Assembly (NCBI RefSeq): GCF_021028995.1
Contig: NZ_JAJJZG010000015.1
Location: 1-64,000, forward strand
DNA: 64,000 bases
Source: Halobacterium sp. KA-4
Lineage (GTDB): Archaea > Halobacteriota > Halobacteria > Halobacteriales > Halobacteriaceae
Reading direction: 5' to 3'
In this document: positions 57,672 through 64,000 of the stretch, one piece after another
How the letters are laid out: each line of letters begins with the position of its first letter
Numbering within the stretch: position 1 is the stretch's first letter
Notes under the pieces: generated by a model
Databases searched by the model: none
What the model saw: only the letters and a program-made list of their open reading frames with translations
What the model was told of the DNA's origin: nothing
Program-made: the position numbers and the translations under genes

Positions 57672-59543
57672 TCAGTCAGGCGGTTCGAGTGAATCCATCA
57701 GCGTAAACACAGAGCCAACAGCGGTCAACAGCGTGTCTGGCCGACCATCCACAGGATTCGCCTCGTACTCGTCGTACGCCTCCCCAACAAGCACCTGAAG
57801 CTGCGCGTCGACGAGCCGCCAGACGTTGTAGAGCAACGTCGCCCAGACGAAACTGAAACACCGCACACGATAGTCCTTCGACGCAACAGACGGCAGGAAC
57901 CGCTTGATCGACCGATACTCGTTCTCGATGTCCCACCGGCTACTGTACCGGGCTGTCAATCCCATTGCATCGTCCGGTGACACATCCTCTCGATTCGTGA
58001 CGAACACTGCAAACGACCGCTCGCCCTCCTCGTCCTCCATCGCGACGAAGTCCTCGGTTCTGGGCGGCACGTACATGATGTTCGTCGTGTGGCTGTACTC
58101 GTAGTCCGGAGCCGGGTACAGATCAACGTCAGGTTCGACCGCAATATCAGCCGTCGGATGCTCTCGAATGTTCTCGATCGCCGCCCAGTCTTTCGCGTAC
58201 TTCCGCTTGGGAAGCAGATAGTCCACGTCGTAGCTGTCCAGCACATCCTGAACGCGATGCCCATCGAATCCCCGGTCGGCCATCACCAGATGAATATCAA
58301 CGTGCGCTGTCGCCCGCTCCATCAATCTGTCAACAACCTCATCGAGCGATGTTGTCTCACCACTCTCGCCCTCCCACGTCGAATTCTCACGGATGGGCTC
58401 AACCGCGAGAACAATCGGAGCATCGCGTCCGATAATCGTGAGCGTGGCGTATTTGTAGCCGTACGTCCCCGGATCTTCGCATCCGCTCACCATCTCTGGA
58501 TAGTCCGCTTTCGGTACCTTCTGCTTCCCGTTACCCAGCTCGATTCGCGGATCGTCTGGCTGGATATCCGATTTCGCCTTCCACGGAGAGACGTAAAATG
58601 GGATCTCGGTGATGTCAATCGCCGCAACAACGGGCTCCGTAATCATATCCGTCTGCTGGAGCGCACCGAGTAACCCCTCTATCGACTCATCGAACGAATC
58701 TTGGAGTGTTTCGGCACACCGTCGCCACGATGGAGTCGGGTTCGTCGATGTGGTGTCGAAATCACCGAGCGTGTACTGGTAACTGCCCGGTGTAGCACAC
58801 TTCTTGACCGCATACGTATGCGTATCGTGATGCAACGCATCGTCCAGCTGTCTATTGAACGTCCGGTAGACCGTTCGAGAGCCCGTCCGGTCGCCAAGGA
58901 GACTCATTCGAGTCTGGGATTCCCACACCGTCTCGTCTTCGTGCTTCACGTTCGCTGCTCGCCCGGTGTCGAATGCAGGGAATACGTGCTTGCCAGCGGT
59001 CTCTAAGAGGTCGCTGGCGTGCCGGTCGACGAAGTGGGTGATTGGCTCTCTCGTCTCGGAACTTGCTTCGTCGCCCTCGGCATTCGCACCGCCAATCAGC
59101 GTCGGGGCCGAAACTTCCCGGACGTCGAGATCGTTCTCAGCTGCAACGATTCGGATGTCATTGCCAATCGCTTTGAGGAACCGCCGGAGCTGTGGGCTGA
59201 ACCGTCGTCGTTTCGTGTGGGAGATTGTTCCCTGGGAAACCGATCGCTGTAAGTTGAATCTGAGTTGGAGGTACGGCCACGACTGAATACGGTTAGCTAC
59301 CTCGTCCTGTGTGTAGTCGCACGCGTGCATATAGATGAAGACGCGGACCATCGACTCGGTTGAGAACATAAAATTCGACTTGCGCGTCACCCACTGGTCG
59401 ATTATCTCAGTCGGAAATTGGAGACTCCCGATTGTCCGTGAGATATTCTGTGTACCCTCGAGAAGCGTTGATGCCTGGTCGACCAGTAGCTCACGGGCCG
59501 TCTGCAATTCCGTGATGTCGAGTGGGTCGTGTGAGCCAGACAT
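57672..59543 (-). CDS. Large IS4-like DDE transposase
   Basis: 623 residues. Catalytic regions: VAAIDITEIPFYVSPWKAK (Asp), HLVMADRGFDGHRVQDVL (Asp) and YSSRWDIENEYRSIKRFLPS (Glu), followed by RCFSFVWATLLYNVWRLVDAQLQV. The N-terminal region includes FSPQLRRFLKAIGNDIRIVA and a SQGTISHTKRRR helix. Of the five related enzymes here it is closest in its end motif to the one at 1975 (YRSIKRF). The frame is intact; ends not resolved. It separates the R-M gene from a wHTH gene. Confidence 0.84.
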   Translation of the reverse strand: MSGSHDPLDITELQTARELLVDQASTLLEGTQNISRTIGSLQFPTEIIDQWVTRKSNFMFSTESMVRVFIYMHACDYTQDEVANRIQSWPYLQLRFNLQRSVSQGTISHTKRRRFSPQLRRFLKAIGNDIRIVAAENDLDVREVSAPTLIGGANAEGDEASSETREPITHFVDRHASDLLETAGKHVFPAFDTGRAANVKHEDETVWESQTRMSLLGDRTGSRTVYRTFNRQLDDALHHDTHTYAVKKCATPGSYQYTLGDFDTTSTNPTPSWRRCAETLQDSFDESIEGLLGALQQTDMITEPVVAAIDITEIPFYVSPWKAKSDIQPDDPRIELGNGKQKVPKADYPEMVSGCEDPGTYGYKYATLTIIGRDAPIVLAVEPIRENSTWEGESGETTSLDEVVDRLMERATAHVDIHLVMADRGFDGHRVQDVLDSYDVDYLLPKRKYAKDWAAIENIREHPTADIAVEPDVDLYPAPDYEYSHTTNIMYVPPRTEDFVAMEDEEGERSFAVFVTNREDVSPDDAMGLTARYSSRWDIENEYRSIKRFLPSVASKDYRVRCFSFVWATLLYNVWRLVDAQLQVLVGEAYDEYEANPVDGRPDTLLTAVGSVFTLMDSLEPPD

Positions 59544-59765
59544 TGAGAGATGCTGTAATGAATGTTAATTTGAAGTAGACTGATATTCTGGGACGATATT
59601 TTCGATTTGCTTGAGAGAGGGTTTGAGGGGGAGACATTTGAACGGTTAGGGGCATTATGAAGCAAGAATTTGATTGATAGCAATATTGGTACGCTTGAAG
59701 GATAGCTTCGATTCAAGGATTAGTTGCATCTATATCTGTCTTGAGCGGCTACCCTCTATTTATCA

Positions 59766-60311
59766 ATGGAGCGAAGTCCTGTGGAAGCGTATCTCCGCCG
59801 CAAAGGAGCCCTGGAGGTGCTTATCGAAATCGGTCTCGGAAGTGCTACGTTCCAGAATGTCGACGAGGCGGTGTTGGTGAGTTCGTCAACTGTCTCGAAC
59901 CGACTTCAGGAAGGTGTGGAGAACGAGCTCATTGAGGTCACACATCGGCCAATCGACCACGGAACGCAGAAACGCTATACGCTCACAACAGTCGGAACGC
60001 GTGTTGTCAATCGAGTCCGAGAAATCGATCTGGATAAGACCGTTCAAAAGCTTCAACGTCTTCACAGAGAGCGAGAGACAGAGTTAGAACGTCTAATCGG
60101 GCGACTCAATCGCGATAAGTTGATCATCGGCTACGAGCATGAGCAAAACCCACCCTCCATTCCTGAGGACAATATCCCACCAGATGACGCGATCGGGGGC
60201 CTCGAGCCGCCGTCAGAGAGTGACCAGAAAGCAGCCCACCGAAAACGGCTCGAAGACGACCTCGTCGGGCTGGATGAGGAGACCGACGATGGGAGTGATG
60301 ACCAGATGTAG
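59766..60311 (+). CDS. Winged-helix regulator (transposase-adjacent)
   Basis: 181 residues. The winged helix is AYLRRKGALEVLIEIGLGSATFQNVDEAVLVSSSTVSNRLQEGVENELIEV, with wing KRYTLTTVGTRVV. A helical linker with a possible short coiled coil (LDKTVQKLQRLHRERETELERLIGRLNRD) comes next, and an acidic tail DEETDDGSDDQM. Similar in build to the regulator at 13484. It starts with ATG at 59766 behind AT-rich DNA (TATTTATCA). Target unknown. Confidence 0.72.
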   Translation: MERSPVEAYLRRKGALEVLIEIGLGSATFQNVDEAVLVSSSTVSNRLQEGVENELIEVTHRPIDHGTQKRYTLTTVGTRVVNRVREIDLDKTVQKLQRLHRERETELERLIGRLNRDKLIIGYEHEQNPPSIPEDNIPPDDAIGGLEPPSESDQKAAHRKRLEDDLVGLDEETDDGSDDQM

Positions 60312-60466
60312 GGCGCGATCTGTCTCTGTGCTCTGAGCTATCTGTATCTATCACCGGAGGTTTGTATCGTGGTTCGTAACACCTGAGGATCGTAGACGTC
60401 TATAATCACCAGTCTCACCTGACGCTCTCCGGTCGGTGAGGACGTACACTCCACTGTTTCCAGTGA

Positions 60467-60485
60467 ACACCCCTCGTTTGGAGTG
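60467..60485 (-). promoter_or_regulatory. Origin-box-like motif
   Basis: ACACCCCTCGTTTGGAGTG; its complement CACTCCAAACGAGGGGTGT looks like a haloarchaeal origin-recognition box (AAACGAGGGGT core), with the sequence CTGTTTCCAGTG nearby in the same direction. It resembles the motif at 39895. An isolated box may mark an origin boundary or a promoter. Confidence 0.45.
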
Positions 60486-60659
60486 AGAAACTACCATAAA
60501 TACCCCTTGGGGGAGAAACAGAGTAGCCTCGACATGGAACAGACGCGCTGTACGCGGTCGGGAGGATCGTACGTGTGGCTTGAATCACTATTGATCGCGA
60601 GGAGGGTCACACCGCGAACGAACTGGAAGTTAGTCTCGTATATAATCTCTATAGCGTCC

Positions 60660-60747
60660 GTTCAACCTTTCTCCTTATCCTTGAACGAGTGACTGTCCCA
60701 TTCAACTTTTCTTCTCTAACGTTGAATGAGGGAGATCCTTATTCAAC
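60660..60747. repeat. Three TTCAAC repeats at 40-bp steps
   Basis: GTTCAACCTTTCTCC (60660), ATTCAACTTTTCTTC (60700) and ATTCAACCTACTCTG (60741) are spaced 40 and 41 bp. Each of the first two is followed 14-15 nt later by its complement (TTGAAC at 60681, GTTGAAT at 60721), making hairpin-like units. The period equals that of the iterons at 36909-37058, one every four helical turns, but the sequence differs. Confidence 0.6.
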
Positions 60748-60987
60748 CTACTCTGAAAACCATCTATCCGAATCTCGCTCATACTCACCTTCTCAATAAC
60801 CCCCACTGTGAGAAATGAGGATAGGGAATGCACACCTCACAACGTTGAAAATGCCAAACGAGGCTATGGACATCGACGAAGAGTTGCTGGCCGATACTAA
60901 GACTAGGCCCGGCGGTGGGACAGACTAAAGGGCATCTTTGACTCTCCTCAGCCCCTATATCTTCGTCCGCGAAATTCACACATACGC

Positions 60988-61632
60988 GTGAATACGCTCC
61001 TTCCTCTCAAATCGTCCCCCGAGTCACTAACCGACCGCGATGTCGATCCAAAGCTCGTCGACTTCGAGGATGCGGATGCCGATGAGATTCTGACCGTCGT
61101 CTCATCGACAATGGCCCGTCGGATTCTTGCGGCCCTGTACGACGAACCACAGACACAGTCCGATCTCGCCGACACAGTCGAGACATCCGTCCAGAACGTG
61201 AACTACCATCTCACTCGACTTCAGGAGGCCGAACTGGTCGCGGTCGTGGATACGTGGTACTCTCGACAGGGCCGTGAAATGGATGTCTACGCACCTGCAC
61301 ACGGTCCACTCGTCCTGTTCACCGGAGCGGAACGGACAAGCCCCTCGTTATCGTCGGCACTCAAGCGCCTGTTCGGTGCAGTCGGCGTGATTGCGGTTGC
61401 CAGCGTCTTGATCCACGCCCACTGGTGGTCCCGTCAACCCACGATCCGCGCCGCCCCGGGCATGACGCCGTCACCTGACATCGTAACTAGACTCAATACG
61501 ATGTTTGAGATGTTTCTTGCTGGACCGGGAACCTTAACGCTTTCAGCGGGACTCGGTCTCGTCGTCGGCCTATTTCTCCTCTGGTACTGGTACATCTACC
61601 GACCGGCACAGCGCCAGCCTGCGGGCGGCTGA
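60988..61632 (+). CDS. Membrane-anchored ArsR-type wHTH protein
   Basis: 214 residues from GTG at 60988. An ArsR-like winged helix lies in the front half (DADEILTVVSSTMARRILAALYDEPQTQSDLADTVETSVQNVNYHLTRLQEAELV, wing RQGREMDVYAPAHGP). Two membrane helices follow (about 126-146, FGAVGVIAVASVLIHAHW, and 183-205, LTLSAGLGLVVGLFLLWYWY). This is a one-component regulator tethered to the membrane, a type seen in haloarchaea. The next gene, a lipoprotein, is 90 bp downstream and in the same direction, so it may be the target or the sensor partner. Confidence 0.78.
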   Translation: MNTLLPLKSSPESLTDRDVDPKLVDFEDADADEILTVVSSTMARRILAALYDEPQTQSDLADTVETSVQNVNYHLTRLQEAELVAVVDTWYSRQGREMDVYAPAHGPLVLFTGAERTSPSLSSALKRLFGAVGVIAVASVLIHAHWWSRQPTIRAAPGMTPSPDIVTRLNTMFEMFLAGPGTLTLSAGLGLVVGLFLLWYWYIYRPAQRQPAGG

Positions 61633-61721
61633 TTGTGCAACTGGAGAGCGGCACGGAGGATTCAAAGACATCTTTGAGTCTGGGATAGGACGATAGTCAC
61701 CCCCGAGAGACTACGTTGTGT

Positions 61722-62699
61722 ATGGAACGCAGAGCGTTTCTCGGCATGGCCGGAATCGGTATCACGGCAATCGCGGGCTGTATCTCCCAGGCAGACACCG
61801 GCGATCAACCGCCGAACGAAGCGACGAACACGCCCACCGACCAACCGCCGACGAACGACCCGACGGAGACTACGCAGATGAACGAGCACGAACGGATCCC
61901 AACTGGCGAAACGACGAATATCGCACTCGGGGAGGAGACGCTCTCCGAGACTGGAGCACGAACCCCGCACGGGATCGTTCTTGACAATCCAACGGACGAA
62001 ACGTGGACTAGGCACCTCGTGATTCGGGAACCCGATGATTCAGTTGCCCTCGACGAAACGTACGAACTCGAATCGGAGTCGAACGTTGCAGTCTCGCTCA
62101 CTGACCCGCTCCGCTACACCGCTGAGGTGAACATTCCTGAGACGGAGTCGTCCAGCACTGTCGACGTAGACCTCGCGTGGTTCGACTGCAACGCTTCGTC
62201 GACGAGTTTTACCATCCAATCGGATGGCGAGGTGAAAACCGCCACAATCTCGACGAAGATGGCGTGTCTGAACGTCACAACCGAGCGTGTTTCCGCGGGT
62301 AAAGAGACGTCGCTCTCGCTTGGAGATGGCTCATTGTCCAATGAGAGTGATAGTAAGCCACACGGCATGACCCTCACGAACCCGACGGAAGACACGGTGA
62401 CATCCCGACTCGTGATCGCACGCGGGGAAGAAGTGCTCCTCGATGGTCTCTACACGCTCGAATCGGTGGGTGAAGTAGCGGTGACGCTTACCGAACCGGG
62501 CCACTATCAGGGCACGGCGTCGATTCCAACCACTGGCACCACCGAGACCTTCGAGGTCAAACCCAATCAGTTCGATTGTAACCACTCTTCGACGAACATT
62601 TCGATTCGGTCGGACAGCGAGTTAGACGCAGAGACGATCTCGACATTGATGGCCTGTCAGCCGAGCGAAGATGGCGAGAACGAAACATCCGACCAGTAG
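61722..62699 (+). CDS. Lipoprotein with two repeat domains
   Basis: 325 residues. The signal MERRAFLGMAGIGITAIAGC has twin Arg (3-4) and a lipobox AIAGC, so export is by Tat and the Cys is lipid-modified. A Thr/Pro-rich linker (about 22-60) precedes two homologous domains of about 125 residues. Both contain an -LxxExLSE-PHGxxLxNPT- start and end in a FDCNxSSTxFxIxSDxxxxxxxISTxMAC motif (WFDCNASSTSF and QFDCNHSSTNI). The Cys pair in each (FDCN...MAC) suggests one disulfide per domain. The surface location and immunoglobulin-like strand pattern fit a binding or shield protein. Function unknown. Confidence 0.75.
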   Translation: MERRAFLGMAGIGITAIAGCISQADTGDQPPNEATNTPTDQPPTNDPTETTQMNEHERIPTGETTNIALGEETLSETGARTPHGIVLDNPTDETWTRHLVIREPDDSVALDETYELESESNVAVSLTDPLRYTAEVNIPETESSSTVDVDLAWFDCNASSTSFTIQSDGEVKTATISTKMACLNVTTERVSAGKETSLSLGDGSLSNESDSKPHGMTLTNPTEDTVTSRLVIARGEEVLLDGLYTLESVGEVAVTLTEPGHYQGTASIPTTGTTETFEVKPNQFDCNHSSTNISIRSDSELDAETISTLMACQPSEDGENETSDQ

Positions 62700-62869
62700 T
62701 CGGGATTCCAGTACATTTGTTGGCTGTGGCTGCGACAAGCGTATGTGGACTATTCTATGGAACTCTTTTGTCAACTGTGTGCTCGTCGCAATGTCAGAGG
62801 GATAGGCCGATACATTCTATCCGTTCACAAAACCGTTCTCATCCACACAACCGGTGAAAGCAACGTGGA

Positions 62870-63313
62870 TTAGTTGTCGTTTGTGAGAGTCGGAATTCGT
62901 TTCTCGAACAATCGATCAAGGGCGATCCAGAGAATCTCCGTCGGAATCGTCTTCTTGAAGTGGGCACACTCATGGTCACGTTCACCCCTCACTGGATGAG
63001 CATACTGGAAGTGAACCGGCCCGAGATCAGGGTGATCATCGTCGCGGTGCCACCCACAATTGAACCCCGTGTTCGAATCGGCGTAGTGGATGCGATAATA
63101 TGGTTCGTCCTCGACAAACCGCCATTCAATGTCAAGTGTCGGCGACTCTGGGCCGGTCAGCGGCACAACACGGCTTGGGTCAATCTGCGCTCGAAGGAAC
63201 TGTTTGACGATGCTATCCGGTTCGTAGGCGACAGTCGTAACGATGGGATGTCGTTGTAACACATCTTTCAGTCCCTCGTAGACCGAGCTGTCGGTCGTTC
63301 CTGAAAGACCCAT
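62870..63313 (-). CDS. TumE-like toxin candidate
   Basis: 147 residues starting MGLSGTTDSSVYEGLKDVLQ. The core LDIEWRFVEDEPYYRIHYAD followed by NCGWHRDDDHPDLGPVHFQY and HPVRGERDHECAHFKKTIP resembles the DUF6516/TumE family of toxin proteins (a beta-rich core with conserved Asp-His). The regulator gene immediately upstream (6 nt) is a wHTH protein, as in TumE-TumA pairs. The assignment rests on a recalled pattern and gene order only. Confidence 0.5.
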   Translation of the reverse strand: MGLSGTTDSSVYEGLKDVLQRHPIVTTVAYEPDSIVKQFLRAQIDPSRVVPLTGPESPTLDIEWRFVEDEPYYRIHYADSNTGFNCGWHRDDDHPDLGPVHFQYAHPVRGERDHECAHFKKTIPTEILWIALDRLFEKRIPTLTNDN

Positions 63314-63319
63314 CAGTTG

Positions 63320-63844
63320 TTATGCCGGGAGAGCGTCACGCTCGGTGGCCCAGTCGTACTCGGTGAGTGCTGCTCGAACGACAGGGATGCGGTCGACGAG
63401 ATGCTCCCACTCGCTGGCGACCTCGCGCCGCTCCGCAATCTCGTCAGGGTCGTCGAGGTCAGCGATGCTGGCCCGGAGTTCGCCTGGCGTCTCGACGCCG
63501 TACGACGTCTTCCAATCTGTGATTGTGGTGCGCATCGATTCGAGAGACGCGGTGAGTTCCTCACGATTGTGTTCGCGCTGGAGGGCAGCGACCTCCCGAT
63601 AGGTGGCCATGAGCTGGTCGACGCAGTACAGCGTCTGGTCACCTTGCTCGATCTTTCGGAGAACGTTGTCCTCGACGAGTTGGTCGAGGTATTTCTGCGC
63701 CGTCTTCACCGAGACCTCCGTCTCATCGGCGATCCACGAGGCCGTACGGGGTGTTCGGAGCGTCCGCGCGGCGGCGCGAATCCGTTCCCCGCGTGTCATT
63801 GAAGCGCGAGCACGGTCGTCATCTTGGTTGTGGTCGTCGGGCAT
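63320..63844 (-). CDS. wHTH antitoxin-like regulator
   Basis: 174 residues. A disordered polar front (PDDHNQDDDRARASMTRGER) is followed by a winged helix, RIRAAARTLRTPRTASWIADETEVSVKTAQKYLDQLVEDNVLR with wing EQGDQTLYCVDQLM. A long helical domain (TYREVAALQREHNREELTAS, AERREVASEWEHLVDRIPVV) completes it. This plan fits haloarchaeal DUF7342-like proteins, often the first of a two-gene unit with a small TumE-like protein. It is read from about 63850 leftward and should control the pair. No gene in the last 156 bases of the window is evident. Confidence 0.62.
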   Translation of the reverse strand: MPDDHNQDDDRARASMTRGERIRAAARTLRTPRTASWIADETEVSVKTAQKYLDQLVEDNVLRKIEQGDQTLYCVDQLMATYREVAALQREHNREELTASLESMRTTITDWKTSYGVETPGELRASIADLDDPDEIAERREVASEWEHLVDRIPVVRAALTEYDWATERDALPA

Positions 63845-64000
63845 AGTCGTAACTACGCTGTGCTAGAACATATATCTACTGCACTGGATATATAGGGCAT
63901 TCTGGGGGGCGATATATGTCATTCTCCGATTCTTAGAACTTCTCCAGCGAGATTCTGTCTGCGGTGGCGTGGCTGCACGATATCGGTCGGCCACGAAGTT

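Larger units (their letters stand above)
60312..60987. other. Intergenic region with iteron-like repeats
   Basis: 680 bp with no credible gene. It contains an origin-box-like motif (60467) and three TTCAAC repeats (60660-60747), so it may be a regulatory or replication-related site. Confidence 0.5.

Overview
The window reads as haloarchaeal DNA, probably a secondary replicon or a large replicating island. The predicted proteins are very acidic, start codons often sit 25-33 nt behind a TATA-like box (leaderless mRNAs), and secreted proteins carry twin-arginine (Tat) signals. Archaeal markers include an archaeal elongation factor 1A, two Orc1/Cdc6 initiators, a halocin C8-like precursor and an RdfA/SMC-like pair. 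Gene names rest on motifs and memory of families; no search was run.

Layout. 1-3.7 kb: tyrosine integrase and a large DDE transposase. 3.8-11 kb: a compact stress regulon of pirin, ring-cleaving dioxygenase-like, esterase, HxlR-type regulator, SDR, a second-type EF-1A, a flavoprotein, a small hypothetical and a DoxX-like protein. 11.4-27 kb: an insertion-sequence-rich stretch with a halocin C8-like gene, a second Tat-secreted protein, small membrane proteins and regulators. 27.6-36.8 kb: RdfA, SMC-related ATPase, unknown proteins, a cytosine methyltransferase, PadR and an MBL-fold protein. 36.9-43.4 kb: replication region with two orc1/cdc6 genes, iterons, an inverted origin-box pair, a 61-bp tandem repeat and an IS200/IS605 element. 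43.4-49 kb: another IS, a degenerate repeat field and a ParA partition cassette. 49-53 kb: Trk potassium-uptake genes. 53-57 kb: a one-polypeptide restriction-modification enzyme. 57-64 kb: a transposase, regulators, a duplicated-domain lipoprotein and a toxin-antitoxin-like pair.

Main discovery candidate (3.8-11 kb). Four promoters share a triple operator, three copies of ACTTC-N7/8-GTAGT at fixed 27- and 22-bp steps, and the HxlR-type gene carries a perfect ACTAC-N7-GTAGT over its own start codon. The gene set matches the quinone/electrophile regulons that DUF24/HxlR (YodB, CatR) and MarR-type (MhqR) regulators control in Bacillus. Here the regulon also contains a complete EF-1A with no cysteine at all; the G3 motif reads DTPGH, where I recall DCPGH for the usual haloarchaeal factor. 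The inference is that cells facing thiol-reactive electrophiles make a thiol-free elongation factor together with detoxifying enzymes.

The replication region probably drives the replicon. Orc1-A lies between a four-copy iteron block and an inverted pair of the same box, with ParA and a repeat-rich candidate centromere about 10 kb away. Many ISs, several with readable target duplications, show repeated insertion, including one that sits exactly at the stop codon of the second orc gene.
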